64,000 nucleotides of DNA from CAZOJJ01 sp964580105 (GCA_964580105.1 CAZOJJ010000001.1:1-64000); one strand, 5' to 3'; shown: positions 16,131-25,344, numbered from the stretch's first letter. Notes: generated by a model from the sequence alone, not told the origin. Made by a program: numbers and translations.

Positions 16131-18479
16131 TCAGCGCACCACGGTGGCCTTCGTCGTGAGCACGCGCCCCCCCGCCGCGAGGCGGACGACGTAGACGCCG
16201 CTGGGCAGGCGCGCCGCGTCGAGCCGCGCCTCGTGCGCTCCGGCCGCCTGGGTGCCTTCGGCCAGGGTGGCGACGCGGCGCCCGAGGAGGTCGTAGACGG
16301 CGAGCGTGACCGGCCCCGCCTCGGGCAGCGCGTAGCGGACGGTGGCGGCGCCCCGCGCCGGGTTGGGCGTCACGGCGGCGAGACGGAAGGCGTCGTGCGC
16401 CGTCTCGGTTTCGCTGACTACGGTGATCGGGCCCTCCACGAAATAGACCCCCGTTTCTCCGGCCGCCAGCGCGATGAGGTGACGGATTTCGTCCTCCGTC
16501 GGACCCAGGTACGCCACTCCGATGCCGCGGTCTGCCGACTCCAGGCTCCCGAACGCGCTCCCATCGTTCAGAAAGACGCGCAGCCCGAAGAAGTCATCGG
16601 CGACGGCGGCCGCATCGAAGAAGGCCCCTCGGGTAAGGGCGAGGAGGGCCGTCCCAGCCACGTCACGGGCCTGTGAGGCCGTTGGGTACGTATTGACGGT
16701 GGACAACGCTGAGGGATCGGTCATGTCGACCACACGCAGTCCTGCCTGCCCGTCCGCCACCAGGCCGGTCTGGCGAACGGGATCGGTGTAACGCTGCCCG
16801 AAGCTGATTGCATTCAAGAACCCCCACCCCACCTCGGCGTCGAGTTGGACGGGGCTGGCCGGGTCGCTCACGTCGAGGCTGTACATCCCGCCGCCGAAGT
16901 TGACCACGTAGGCCACGTCGGTGTCGGGGTCCACGACCACATCCACCGTGTTGCTCGCCATCGGGAAGGCGCCGAGGGGCACCGGGTTGGCGGGGTCCGA
17001 CACGTCGAGCGTCACGAGGCCGGAGAAGCCGTGCGCGAGGTAGAGCACGTCGCCGACGAGGTCGAGGCCGAAGACCTGGTTGGCGTTCCCGTAGCTGCCG
17101 ACGATGGACGGATTGGCGGGGTCGCTCACGTCCACGATGGTCAGCCCGGTCCCGCCGAAGTCGGCGTCGGTGACGTAGGCGAGGCCGCCGCGGACGAGCA
17201 CCTCCTGCGTGTTCGCCGGCACGTCGATCCGCCCGACCTCCTCGATGGGCCCGCTGCCGCCGGGCACGGCCGCGCCGAGGTCGATGATGCGGAGCGTCCC
17301 GGCCAGGTCGGTCACGTAGAGGTAGCCGCCGTCGAAGGTGCCCTTGTGGGAAAACCCGCCGTTCTCGACGAAGCCGATCTGTGGGAGCTGATCGCCATCA
17401 CGGAGGGATGCATCGAGGATGCGCAGCCCCTCGAAACGGTCCGCAAACAGCGCGAGCTCGAGGAAATCATCCGTCGTCAGCAGCGCGATGCCGAGCCCCT
17501 GGCCACTGTCGGTGAACGACTGAAAGGCAACCGGATTCGCCGGGTCGGACACGTCCACGGCGAAGGCCCCAGCAAGCCCCGCGAGGTAGGCGCTCTGCTC
17601 ACCCTGAGACAGGTCTATTTCGTACGTCGTGTCCCCACCTGCGTCGAAGCTGCCGAGGAACGTCGGGCTCGCCGGGTCGGACACGTCCAGAGTGTGGAGG
17701 CCAAAGGCGCCCGCGAGGTAAGCCACGCCGCCGTCCACGAGCACGTACGTCACGAAGCCCCCCGCCTCGTAGGTACCGAGGAGTTGGGGGTTCGTGGGGT
17801 CGGAGACGTCGTAGGTGCGGAAGTCCGGCCCGCTGCTGTTGTTGCCGTCGGCCACGTAGAGCGTCGTCCCGCTGACGGCGAGGCCGTTGGCCGAGCCCGG
17901 CGTGTCGAGCGCGGCCACCTCGGTGATGGCGCCGAGGTCGGAGACGTCGTAGACGGCGAGGCCGGCCGTGCCCTTGCCGACGTAGGCGTAGTCCCCCTGC
18001 ACCGCCACGGCGAAGAGGTCCGTCCCTTCGAGCTGGCCGGCGGCCGTGATGGCGGCCGGGTCGGAGAGGTCGAGGACGAGGAGGCCTTCGTTCTTCTGGA
18101 GCGTCACGTAGGCGAGCGAGCCCACGATCACCATGTCGGTCGGCTGCCCCTCCAGCCTGTAGCGCCCGGCCTCGGCGAACACGGCCGCGCCGCCGTCGTC
18201 CTCGACGCTGCCGGCAACGAGGTCGGCCCCATTCTGGAAGACGACGAGGTCGTCGTCGGTCACCCGGACGAGCTTGGTCGAGCCCTCCGGCAGGTGCGCC
18301 AGCACCTCCAGCGTCCCCCCGCCGCGGAATGCGGGCGCGGCCTGCGGCTCGGGCGGCGTGCCGCCGAGGGGAATCGGCTCGCCCGTCTGGGGGTCGAACG
18401 AGCCGGAGCGGAGGTGCTGGCCGGAGGCGAGCGGCGCGAGGAGCAGGACGGCGACGAAGAGTGCAGCGGAGCGGAGCAT
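16131..18479 (-). CDS. LVIVD-repeat secreted protein with type IX C-terminal sorting domain
   Basis: 782 aa. A signal peptide (MLRSAALFVAVLLLAPLASG) precedes about ten LVIVD-type beta-propeller repeats, seen as recurring VDVSDPANPxxxGS strings such as TIVDVSDPANPSIVGSYG and TLDVSDPANPVPLGAFP. The last 80 residues are a Por/type IX secretion C-terminal sorting domain: LAAVTPNPARGAATVRYALP, VTLAVYDLLGRRVATLAEG, LPSGVYVVRLAAGG. Such proteins cross the outer membrane through the type IX translocon and stay surface-attached or are released. This is the only clear type IX cargo in the window, which also encodes SprA. LVIVD proteins are surface or choice-of-anchor proteins of unknown ligand. Confidence 0.92.
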   Translation of the reverse strand: MLRSAALFVAVLLLAPLASGQHLRSGSFDPQTGEPIPLGGTPPEPQAAPAFRGGGTLEVLAHLPEGSTKLVRVTDDDLVVFQNGADLVAGSVEDDGGAAVFAEAGRYRLEGQPTDMVIVGSLAYVTLQKNEGLLVLDLSDPAAITAAGQLEGTDLFAVAVQGDYAYVGKGTAGLAVYDVSDLGAITEVAALDTPGSANGLAVSGTTLYVADGNNSSGPDFRTYDVSDPTNPQLLGTYEAGGFVTYVLVDGGVAYLAGAFGLHTLDVSDPASPTFLGSFDAGGDTTYEIDLSQGEQSAYLAGLAGAFAVDVSDPANPVAFQSFTDSGQGLGIALLTTDDFLELALFADRFEGLRILDASLRDGDQLPQIGFVENGGFSHKGTFDGGYLYVTDLAGTLRIIDLGAAVPGGSGPIEEVGRIDVPANTQEVLVRGGLAYVTDADFGGTGLTIVDVSDPANPSIVGSYGNANQVFGLDLVGDVLYLAHGFSGLVTLDVSDPANPVPLGAFPMASNTVDVVVDPDTDVAYVVNFGGGMYSLDVSDPASPVQLDAEVGWGFLNAISFGQRYTDPVRQTGLVADGQAGLRVVDMTDPSALSTVNTYPTASQARDVAGTALLALTRGAFFDAAAVADDFFGLRVFLNDGSAFGSLESADRGIGVAYLGPTEDEIRHLIALAAGETGVYFVEGPITVVSETETAHDAFRLAAVTPNPARGAATVRYALPEAGPVTLAVYDLLGRRVATLAEGTQAAGAHEARLDAARLPSGVYVVRLAAGGRVLTTKATVVR

Positions 18480-18502
18480 GAGCAGTCGAGGCGGGTGTGC
18501 CC

Positions 18503-18511
18503 CGAAACGTA
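18503..18511 (-). promoter_or_regulatory. Candidate -7 box TACGTTTCG of the LVIVD-protein gene
   Basis: TACGTTTCG on the minus strand lies 24 bases before the ATG and matches the TAnnTTTG consensus in seven of eight positions. Confidence 0.45.
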
Positions 18512-18602
18512 ACCGTCCCTGCCTTCGGCTCCAAACCCGCGCGCTGCGCGAGCGGCGCACCGCCCCCCGACAAGTGGGCATCCTCACGTCCGTCCTTCGG
18601 TA

Positions 18603-18624
18603 GGGGCGCAAGGCCCTGCGCCCC
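18603..18624 (-). terminator. Hairpin terminator of the aminotransferase gene
   Basis: An 8-bp stem (GGGGCGCA, 18603-18610 against 18617-18624) with a 6-base loop lies 40 bases beyond the aminotransferase stop and upstream of the LVIVD promoter. Confidence 0.5.
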
Positions 18625-18663
18625 CGAGGAGCCGAGGGCCAGACGAAGGACGCCCCTCCGTCT

Positions 18664-19848
18664 TCACGCCGCGACCGGCGCGAAGGCATCGCGGAGGCGG
18701 CGGCAGGCGTCTTCCAGCACGTCCATCTCCTTGGCGTAGCAGAACCGCAGCCAGAAGCGCCCGTCCTCGGGGTCGGCGAAGAACGAGTTGCCCGGCACGC
18801 AGGCCACGCCGGCCCGCTCGATGAGCGTCTGCGCCGCCTCCCGGTCGTCTCCGAACCCCTCCGCCTCGCGCCCGAAGCGGGCGAAGTTGGCGAGGACGTA
18901 GTAGGCGCCGTCGGGCCGGTGGAGGTCAAAGCCGCACGCCTCCAGCGTGTCGCACAGGAGCATGCGCTTGGCGGCGTACGCGTCGCGCATGTCGGCGTAG
19001 TAGGCGTCCGGCATCGGCAGCGCCTCGGCCACGCCGTGCTGGAGCGGGGCCGGCGCGCAGATGTAGACGAGGTCGTTGACGAGCCCCATCTTCTCGATCA
19101 CCGGGTGGGGACCGACGGCGTAGCCGAGCCGCCAGCCGGTCATGTTGAAGGTCTTGGAGAAGCCCGAGATCGTGACGGTCCGCTCGTAGGCACCCGGCAG
19201 GCTGGCGAGCGAAACGTGCGCCCGCCCGTCGTAGGTCATGTACTCGTAGATCTCGTCGGTGACGGCCCAGAGGTCGTGCCGTTCGAGGAGGCCGAGGAGG
19301 CGCGCGAGCTCCTCGCGCGTCCACACCTTGCCGGACGGGTTGGCGGGCGTGCAGACGAGGACGGCCTTCGTCTTCCCGGTGATCGCCGCCTCGAGCGCGT
19401 CGAAGTCCACGCGCCAGTCGGGCCGGCGGAGGGGGACGGCGACGGGCCGGACGCCGAAGAGGCTCAGGATGCCGGTGTGGTAGCCGTAGAACGGCTCGAA
19501 GAGGACGACCTCGTCGCCGGGGTTGCACAGCGCGAGCACGGCGGCCACGAACGCGCCGGTGGAGCCGACGGAGACCATGACCTCCTCGTCGTCCTGGGCG
19601 GGCAGGCCGTTGAAGGTGCGGGCTTTTTCGAGGATCGGCGCGCGGAGCTTCTTGACGCCGTTGTAGGCCGTGTAGATGGAGCGGTCGCCCTCGACGGCCG
19701 CGACGGCCCCGGCCTTGATGGCGCCGGGCGTGGGGAGGTCGCAGATACCCTGCCCGAGGTTGATCCCGCCGACGCGGTTGACGGCGAAGGTGACGGCGCG
19801 GATGTCGGACTGGCGGAGGGCGTCGGTGCGCTCGGCGAGGGGCTTCAC
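18664..19848 (-). CDS. Class I/II PLP-dependent aminotransferase
   Basis: 394 aa fold-type I aminotransferase. GGINLGQGICDLPTP is the family opening, and the PLP lysine is in TISGFSKTFNMTGWRLGYA. VLVCTPANPSGKVWTREEL and AVTDEIYEYMTYDG are the cofactor-ring and aspartate motifs. The family includes aspartate, methionine and kynurenine aminotransferases, and the substrate cannot be set by eye. GTG at 19848 (reads VKPLAERTDALRQSDIR) was chosen because a CTATATTG box at 19885-19892 covers the alternative ATG at 19887. Confidence 0.88.
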   Translation of the reverse strand: MKPLAERTDALRQSDIRAVTFAVNRVGGINLGQGICDLPTPGAIKAGAVAAVEGDRSIYTAYNGVKKLRAPILEKARTFNGLPAQDDEEVMVSVGSTGAFVAAVLALCNPGDEVVLFEPFYGYHTGILSLFGVRPVAVPLRRPDWRVDFDALEAAITGKTKAVLVCTPANPSGKVWTREELARLLGLLERHDLWAVTDEIYEYMTYDGRAHVSLASLPGAYERTVTISGFSKTFNMTGWRLGYAVGPHPVIEKMGLVNDLVYICAPAPLQHGVAEALPMPDAYYADMRDAYAAKRMLLCDTLEACGFDLHRPDGAYYVLANFARFGREAEGFGDDREAAQTLIERAGVACVPGNSFFADPEDGRFWLRFCYAKEMDVLEDACRRLRDAFAPVAA

Positions 19849-19884
19849 GGGAGGGACGAAGGACGAGGGAGAACGGGCGAGGCG

Positions 19885-19892
19885 CAATATAG
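19885..19892 (-). promoter_or_regulatory. Candidate promoter box CTATATTG of the aminotransferase gene
   Basis: The minus strand reads CTATATTGCGCC. The word TATATTGCGC also precedes the DUF3098 gene at 23753-23759. It lies 37 bases before the GTG start. Confidence 0.45.
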
Positions 19893-19940
19893 ATTTTCGG
19901 GCGCCCGTTCGATGGGCGAACGTGGCGAGGACGGAAGGGG

Positions 19941-20013
19941 AATGAGTCCTCCCTGGGGAATGAGTCCTCCCTGGAGAATGAGTCCTCCCTGGAGAATGAG
20001 TCCTCCCCTGGAG
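19941..20013. repeat. 18-bp tandem repeat, four copies
   Basis: AATGAGTCCTCCCTGGAG occurs four times (19941, 19959, 19977, 19995), with one G variant in copy 1 and one inserted C in copy 4. It lies between the divergent aminotransferase and DUF4139 genes. It has the same unit length as several gap-associated arrays but is fully assembled. Confidence 0.95.
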
Positions 20014-20057
20014 GAAGGAGGGCCTCGGCCGCTTCCCCGCCTCGCCCTCGGTCCCCG

Positions 20058-20065
20058 TACCTTCC
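20058..20065 (+). promoter_or_regulatory. Candidate -7 box TACCTTCC of the DUF4139 gene
   Basis: TACCTTCC lies 22 bases before the ATG at 20088, preceded by CCCCG. The same GTACCTTCC word occurs before tdk at 35951. Confidence 0.35.
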
Positions 20066-20087
20066 TTCGTCCCAGCCGCCGCACCCC

Positions 20088-21518
20088 ATGCGCCCCCTCC
20101 TCCTCGGCCTCGGCCTTCTCACCGCCATGCCCGCCCTCGCCCAGACGCCCGTCGTCTCCCTGCCGGAAGCCCAGGAGGGCGTCTCCGTCACCGTCTACAA
20201 CCAGGGCTTCGGCGTCGTCCGCGAGGTGCGCCCGCTCGACCTCCAGCGCGGGATGAACCTCGTCCGCTTCGAGGGCGTGGCCGCGCGCATCGACCCGACG
20301 AGCATCGCCATCAAGTCGCTCACGGCGCCGGGCGCGCTCTCCGTGCGCGAGCAGAACTACCAGTACGCGCTCATCGGCACGAACTCGGTGCTCGACAAGG
20401 CCGTCGGGGAGCGCATCCGGCTCATCCGGGAGATCGGCGACGAAACGGTGATCGAGGAGGGCGTGCTGCTGAGCCAGCCCGGCCAGGGCCGCATCGTCCG
20501 CCTCGACGACGGCCGCGTGCTGGTCGATCCGCAGGGCACCATCGAACTGGCGGAACTCCCCGAAGGCCTCCTCAGCCGGCCGTCGCTCCTGTGGCATTTG
20601 AACACCGACCGCGCCGGGACGCACCGCACGGAGGTCTCCTACATGACCGACGGGATGACCTGGAAGGCCGACTACGTGGCCGTCGTCAACGAGGACGAGA
20701 CCGAGGTGGACCTCACCGGCTGGGTCACGCTCGACAACCAGTCCGGTGCGACGTACCGCGACGCGAGCCTCCAGCTCCTCGCCGGCGACGTCCGCCGCGT
20801 GCAGGAGTACGGCCGCCCGCAGCCGATGTACGACCGGGTGGCCATGGAGGCCGCCCCGGCGCCGCCGCCCTTCCAGGAGGAGGCCTTCTTCGAGTACCAC
20901 CTCTACACGCTCGACGGCACGACGACGCTGGCCGAGCGCGAAACGAAGCAGATGCAGCTCCTCGCGGCCAGCGGGGTCGGTGTCCGCCGCCGCCTCGTCT
21001 TCGACGGCGCGGGCACCTACTTCCCGTTCTACCGTGCGCCCCGCCCCGGTGCGGGCGGCGCCTCGAGCGAGATGAGCGCGGCCATCGTGCTGGAGTTCGC
21101 CAACACCGAGGCGAACAACATGGGCATGCCGCTGCCGAAGGGGAAGGTCCGCGTCTACAAGGCCGACCGCCAGGGCCGCCTTCAGTTCCTCGGCGAGGAC
21201 CTCATCGACCACACGCCGCGCAACGAGGAGCTGCGCCTCTACATCGGCGACGCCTTCGACGTGGTCGGCACGCGCCGCCAGACGAACGAGCGGCGGCTCT
21301 CCGACCGTCTCCGCGAGTACACCGTCGAGGTGGAGGTGCGCAACCGGAAGCAGACGCCCGCCGAGGTCGCCGTCGTCGAGCGCGTCTACGGCGACTGGAC
21401 GATCACGTCCGCCAGCCACGACTACGAGAAGCTCGACGCCTTCACGGTCGAGTTCCCCCTCACGCTCGGCCCCGACGAGACGGCGACGGTCGAGTACACC
21501 GTGCGGGTGCAGTATTGA
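20088..21518 (+). CDS. DUF4139 domain-containing secreted protein
   Basis: 476 aa with a signal peptide (cleaved after MPALAQ). The DUF4139 pattern is seen in VTVYNQGFGVVREVRPLDL at the N-terminus, WHLNTDRAGTHRTEVSYMT and WKADYVAVVNEDETEVDLTG in the middle, and YTVEVEVRNRKQTPAEVAV near the end. The family is periplasmic or secreted, beta-rich and without a defined activity. Its stop overlaps the TTG start of the following muramidase-like gene (TTGA), so the two are coupled. Confidence 0.85.
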   Translation: MRPLLLGLGLLTAMPALAQTPVVSLPEAQEGVSVTVYNQGFGVVREVRPLDLQRGMNLVRFEGVAARIDPTSIAIKSLTAPGALSVREQNYQYALIGTNSVLDKAVGERIRLIREIGDETVIEEGVLLSQPGQGRIVRLDDGRVLVDPQGTIELAELPEGLLSRPSLLWHLNTDRAGTHRTEVSYMTDGMTWKADYVAVVNEDETEVDLTGWVTLDNQSGATYRDASLQLLAGDVRRVQEYGRPQPMYDRVAMEAAPAPPPFQEEAFFEYHLYTLDGTTTLAERETKQMQLLAASGVGVRRRLVFDGAGTYFPFYRAPRPGAGGASSEMSAAIVLEFANTEANNMGMPLPKGKVRVYKADRQGRLQFLGEDLIDHTPRNEELRLYIGDAFDVVGTRRQTNERRLSDRLREYTVEVEVRNRKQTPAEVAVVERVYGDWTITSASHDYEKLDAFTVEFPLTLGPDETATVEYTVRVQY

Positions 21519-22849
21519 GGAGCGCACGCCTGGGAGGAACGAAGGCAAGGCGGACGGGAAGAGGCCGGCCCGGCGTCGTCCTCCTTGCCTCCGCCCTTTG
21601 CCTCCTCCTCGCTTTCACCGCCTGCCGCGCGCAGGACGGGCCGGCCTCGCCCGCCTCGGTAGTTCCGACGGCGGGGCCGGCGGTCCGCACCGGGGCGCAG
21701 CGGCTCGTGGACACCGGCTTCCGCGACCTCGCCGGCTGGCGCGTCGGCCTCGTGACGAACCCGACGGCGCGGGTGGACACGGCCGACGGCGGCCCGGCGC
21801 ACCTCATCGACCGGCTGGCCGAGGCGCCGAACGTGACGCTGGCGGCGCTCTTCGGGCCGGAGCACGGCCTCCGCGGCACCGCCGAGGCGGGCGCCCGCGT
21901 CACGAGTGGGCGCGACGCGCAAACCGGCGCCCCGGTTTACAGCCTCTACGGCGCGACCCGGAAGCCGACACGCGCCCAACTCGACGGCCTCGACGCCCTC
22001 GTGTTCGACGTGCAGGACGTCGGCGCGCGGTTCTACACCTACGTCTCCACGATGGGCCTGGCGATGCAGGCCGCCGCCGACGCCGGCATCCCGTTCGTCG
22101 TCCTCGACCGGCCCAACCCCCTCGGCGACCGGGTCGAGGGCTGGACGATGGAGCCGACGCACACGTCGTTCGTCGGGATGTACCCGATCCCGATCACGCA
22201 CGGGATGACCGTCGGCGAGTTGGCGCGGATGATCCGGGGCGAGGGCTGGCTCGACGGGCTCGAAGCGCTCGACCTCCGCGTCGTCGCGATGGAGGGCTAC
22301 CGGCGCGGGATGCCGTGGGAGGATGCCGCCCTGCCGTGGGTCCCGCCCTCGCCCAACGTCCCCGACGTGGAGACGGCGCGCGTCTACCCGGGGATCGCGC
22401 TGTTCGAGGGGACGACCGCGAGCGAGGGGCGCGGCACCGAAACGCCGTTCCTCGTCTTTGGCGCACCCTGGCTCGACGCCGACGCGCTCCTCGCACAAAT
22501 CGAGGCGGAGGGCGTCGCGGCCGAGCCCGTCGCCTTCACGCCGCGCGACCTGCCCGGCCGAGCGACGAATCCGAAGCACGAAGGCCGGACCGTCCACGGC
22601 CTACGCCTGACCGTGACGGACCCGAGCGCCTTCGAGCCCGTCCGCCTCGGCGCGGCGCTCCTCCGCGAGGTCTACCGGCTCGCGCCCGAAGCGGAGCGCC
22701 GCCGCTTCTTCGACGACGCCTGGCTGGCGAAGCTGGCCGGAACGACCCGGCTCGCCCGCGCCCTCCGCGCCGGCGAACCGATCCCGTCCTGGGAGGCGGA
22801 CGTCGAAGCCTTCCGCCGGCAGCGCGCGCCGTACCTGCTGTACGAGTGA
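21515..22849 (+). CDS. DUF1343 / NamZ-like exo-beta-N-acetylmuramidase lipoprotein
   Basis: 444 aa. The N-terminus is arginine-rich, then hydrophobic, with lipobox LLAFTAC (cysteine 37), so the protein is probably lipid-anchored outside the inner membrane. DUF1343 motifs are clear: RVGLVTNPTARV, FGPEHGLRGTAEAGA, VFDVQDVGARFYTYVSTM, VLDRPNPLGDRVEG and YPGIALFEGTTASEGRGT. Characterised members (NamZ) release N-acetylmuramic acid from non-reducing ends of peptidoglycan fragments. The start must be TTG at 21515, because no ATG or GTG lies in frame before the lipobox. It is coupled to DUF4139 and convergent with the next gene. Confidence 0.88.
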   Translation: MRSARLGGTKARRTGRGRPGVVLLASALCLLLAFTACRAQDGPASPASVVPTAGPAVRTGAQRLVDTGFRDLAGWRVGLVTNPTARVDTADGGPAHLIDRLAEAPNVTLAALFGPEHGLRGTAEAGARVTSGRDAQTGAPVYSLYGATRKPTRAQLDGLDALVFDVQDVGARFYTYVSTMGLAMQAAADAGIPFVVLDRPNPLGDRVEGWTMEPTHTSFVGMYPIPITHGMTVGELARMIRGEGWLDGLEALDLRVVAMEGYRRGMPWEDAALPWVPPSPNVPDVETARVYPGIALFEGTTASEGRGTETPFLVFGAPWLDADALLAQIEAEGVAAEPVAFTPRDLPGRATNPKHEGRTVHGLRLTVTDPSAFEPVRLGAALLREVYRLAPEAERRRFFDDAWLAKLAGTTRLARALRAGEPIPSWEADVEAFRRQRAPYLLYE

Positions 22850-22857
22850 AGCCCCAC

Positions 22858-23340
22858 TCAACCCGCGAGGTGGACGTCCGCCACGCGCCAGCGGCCCTCG
22901 GCGTCCCGGCGGAAGGTGTAGACCGCGGCCGACTCGCAGTCCGTCCCGTCGTCGCCGTCGTCGCAGCCCGTGACGAGCGCCTGGAACGTGTAGCCGCCCT
23001 CGCCGTCCGCCTCCAGCGCACGGGGTGACGCGGCCAGGAGGCGGTCGCGGAAGGCGCCGTCCGCGAACAGCATCGGGTAGTACGTGGCGCGGAACGCGTC
23101 GCGGTCTGCACCGAGACCCTCCACGGGGAAGTTGATCATGGCCTCGACCGCGCTTTCCTCGCCGCGGCGCACGGCCGCCTGGAAGCGGGCGAAGAACGCC
23201 GTGACGGCGGTGTCGGCCGGTGCGGCCGGGTCCGCCTCGATGGCGACGGGCGCGGGGTCGTCCGCCTGAGCGGGAACGGGGATCCCGTCGTCGGTGCACC
23301 CGACGAGGCCGAGGACGAGGGCAAAGGGGAGGAGACGCAT
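22858..23340 (-). CDS. Lipoprotein, hypothetical
   Basis: 160 aa. MRLLPFALVLGLVGC gives a lipobox with cysteine 15. The mature part resembles an NTF2-like or DUF4440-type fold (FFARFQAAVRRGEESAVEAM, then VYTFRRDAEGRWRVADVHL), often a dimeric ligand-binding cone. A cysteine pair (TGCDD, TDCES) may form a disulfide. The second in-frame ATG (23340) was taken as start. Confidence 0.7.
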   Translation of the reverse strand: MRLLPFALVLGLVGCTDDGIPVPAQADDPAPVAIEADPAAPADTAVTAFFARFQAAVRRGEESAVEAMINFPVEGLGADRDAFRATYYPMLFADGAFRDRLLAASPRALEADGEGGYTFQALVTGCDDGDDGTDCESAAVYTFRRDAEGRWRVADVHLAG

Positions 23341-23365
23341 GGACAAACCGGCAGAGAACGGTGCT

Positions 23366-23374
23366 CTGAACCTA
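23366..23374 (-). promoter_or_regulatory. Candidate -7 box TAGGTTCAG
   Basis: Minus-strand TAGGTTCAG ends 26 bases before the lipoprotein ATG at 23340 and fits TAnnTT. Confidence 0.3.
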
Positions 23375-23392
23375 CGGCACCCGCCGCAACCG

Positions 23393-23722
23393 TCAGCCGT
23401 CCTGGACCGCCGCGTCGGCCGGCTCGTCCTTTGGCCGCCAGAGGATGGCCCAGACGATCCCGAGGTAGCCCGCCATCAGCAGAATCGGCGCGACGGTCAG
23501 CGAGAGCGGGCTGTCGAGCGAAAGGTGGACGCCCCGCTCGTCGAGCCCGCGCGCGTTGTCGAACGCCATGAGCGCGAAGCCCAGGACGATGGCGCCGAGG
23601 CTCCCCAGGAGGAGGACGTAGTTCGTCCGGCCGAAGACCATCCGCGCCGTGCCCGCGCGGCGGGTGGACGCGCCGGAGCGGCGGGCGGAGGAGCGGCGGG
23701 CGGATCCCGAAGGGCGGGCCAT
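23393..23722 (-). CDS. DUF3098 membrane protein
   Basis: 109 aa. A basic serine/arginine N-terminus (1-26) is followed by MVFGRTNYVLLLGSLGAIVL, a short polar loop, and a second hydrophobic helix (LTVAPILLMAGYLGIVWAIL). FGRxNY and the two-helix layout match DUF3098, a small inner-membrane protein of Bacteroidota that is often beside ftsX or uppP; neither is here. A shorter start at 23641 is possible. Confidence 0.8.
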   Translation of the reverse strand: MARPSGSARRSSARRSGASTRRAGTARMVFGRTNYVLLLGSLGAIVLGFALMAFDNARGLDERGVHLSLDSPLSLTVAPILLMAGYLGIVWAILWRPKDEPADAAVQDG

Positions 23723-23735
23723 AGCAACGCAGAGA

Positions 23736-23771
23736 GGCGGGGGGAGCGGGCGCAATATACCCTGCCCCGCC
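23736..23771. promoter_or_regulatory. Inverted repeat containing a TATATTG promoter box
   Basis: GGCGGGG (23736-23742) and CCCCGCC (23765-23771) flank GGGCGCAATATACCC. The minus-strand TATATTG (23753-23759) lies 31 bases before the DUF3098 start. An inverted repeat around a promoter box between divergent genes (DUF3098, dacB) could be an operator. Confidence 0.4.
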
Positions 23772-23856
23772 CTCCGTTTTCCGCTTGATTTCCGCCGAGA
23801 AACCCGCGAAACTGCCCGCGTCCGGCCCGCCGCGCCCCGCCCGCCCCGTCGTCCTC

Positions 23857-25332
23857 ATGCCTGCTCGTCGCTCCGCCCTGCACCTCGTCGTCCTCGGCCT
23901 CGTCCTCGGCCTCGGAGCCGTCGCCCTCGGGCCCGCCCGCCCGGCCGTGGCCGACGAGACGACCGCGCTGGAGACGCGCACGCAGCAGGCCATCGAGGCC
24001 ATCCTGGAAGAGCCCGACCTGCCCTCGGCCATCTGGGGGATCTACGCGCTCGACCTCCAGACCGGCCGCGTCGTCTACAGCCGCAACGGCGACAAGAACC
24101 TCATCCCGGCCTCCAACCTCAAGCTCTTTACCACGGCCACGGCGCTCGACGCCCTCGGCCCGGACTACCGCTACGTCACGCGCCTCTACTTCGACGGCGC
24201 CGCCACCTCCGACGGCACGCTGCGCGGGGACCTGATCCTGCGCGGCTCGGGCGACCCCACCTTCGGCAGCCGCAACGACGCCGACCCCGCCGACCCGCTC
24301 GACACCTGGGCCCGTCAGCTCCGCGAGGCCGGCGTCCGCCGCATCGAGGGCCGCCTCCTCGGCGACGACGACGTGTTCGAGGACAACCCCTACGCCGAGG
24401 GCTGGGACGTCTGGCACGTGGCGACGGAGGACTACGCGCCCGGCTCGGGCGGGCTCACCTACGCCGACAACCTCGTCCAGCTGCGCATCAACGGCACCGC
24501 CGTCTCGGCCGAGCCGGCCGGCTACGCCCAGGTGCGCAACCAGATCGGCGCGCGGCGGGGCGGCGGGTACGGCCCGTTCCGCGTCGAGCGCGCGCTCGGC
24601 ACCAACACCATCACGCTCTCGGGCAGCGTCTCGCAGCGCTACCGGGGCACCCTCCACGTCCCCATCGAGAACCCGACGCGGTTCACGCTCCACGCCTTTT
24701 CGGAGGCCCTCGCCGCCGAGGGCATCACGGTGGACGCCGCCCTGATCGACGTGGACGACCTCGACCGCGCGCCGTCGTACGAGGGGAAGCAGCCGCTGCT
24801 CGTCCACGTCTCGCCGCCCCTCCGCGAGATCGTCACCGCCATCAACCGTCGGTCGGACAACCTCTACGCCGAGCAGCTCTTCCGCACGTTTGCCGGGGAC
24901 GGCAGCACGCGCGGCGGCGCCCGCCGCGTCCTCGCCTTCCTCGAGGCGGCCGGGGTCGAGACCAACGGGCTCTCCATCCGCGACGGAAGCGGGCTCTCGC
25001 GGAAGAACCTCATCACGCCGCAGGCGATGGCCGGGCTGCTGAGCCGGATGCACACGCACCCGGCGGCACGGGCGTTCTACGCCTCGCTGCCCGAGGGCGG
25101 CGGCGCGGGCTCGACGCTCCGCAACCGGCTCCGGGGCGTCCCGGTGCGCGGTAAGACCGGCTCGCTGGAGTACGTCCGCGCCCTCTCGGGCTACGTGACC
25201 GCGCCGAACGGGCACCCGCTGGCGTTCTGCGTCATCGCCAACAACTACACCACGAACGGGAGCGCCATCGCCAGCGCGCAGGACCGGATCGTCCGGGCGC
25301 TCGCCACGGGCGGCGCCGTCCCGGCGGAGTAG
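23857..25332 (+). CDS. dacB: D-alanyl-D-alanine carboxypeptidase/endopeptidase (PBP4 family)
   Basis: 491 aa with a signal peptide. All three penicillin-binding motifs are present: SxxK as PASNLK (S86, K89), SDN as RRSDNLYAE (333-335) and KTG as VRGKTGSLEY (433-435). The large insert between SxxK and SDN (FGSRNDADPADPLDTW, and GGLTYADNLVQLRING) is the PBP4 domain layout. The enzyme trims D-alanine from peptides and cuts cross-links in peptidoglycan. The start at 23857 (MPARRSALHL) gives a normal signal peptide; 23785 would add a proline-rich leader. It is convergent with the UbiA gene. Confidence 0.95.
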   Translation: MPARRSALHLVVLGLVLGLGAVALGPARPAVADETTALETRTQQAIEAILEEPDLPSAIWGIYALDLQTGRVVYSRNGDKNLIPASNLKLFTTATALDALGPDYRYVTRLYFDGAATSDGTLRGDLILRGSGDPTFGSRNDADPADPLDTWARQLREAGVRRIEGRLLGDDDVFEDNPYAEGWDVWHVATEDYAPGSGGLTYADNLVQLRINGTAVSAEPAGYAQVRNQIGARRGGGYGPFRVERALGTNTITLSGSVSQRYRGTLHVPIENPTRFTLHAFSEALAAEGITVDAALIDVDDLDRAPSYEGKQPLLVHVSPPLREIVTAINRRSDNLYAEQLFRTFAGDGSTRGGARRVLAFLEAAGVETNGLSIRDGSGLSRKNLITPQAMAGLLSRMHTHPAARAFYASLPEGGGAGSTLRNRLRGVPVRGKTGSLEYVRALSGYVTAPNGHPLAFCVIANNYTTNGSAIASAQDRIVRALATGGAVPAE

Positions 25333-25344
25333 CCCATCCCGGCG

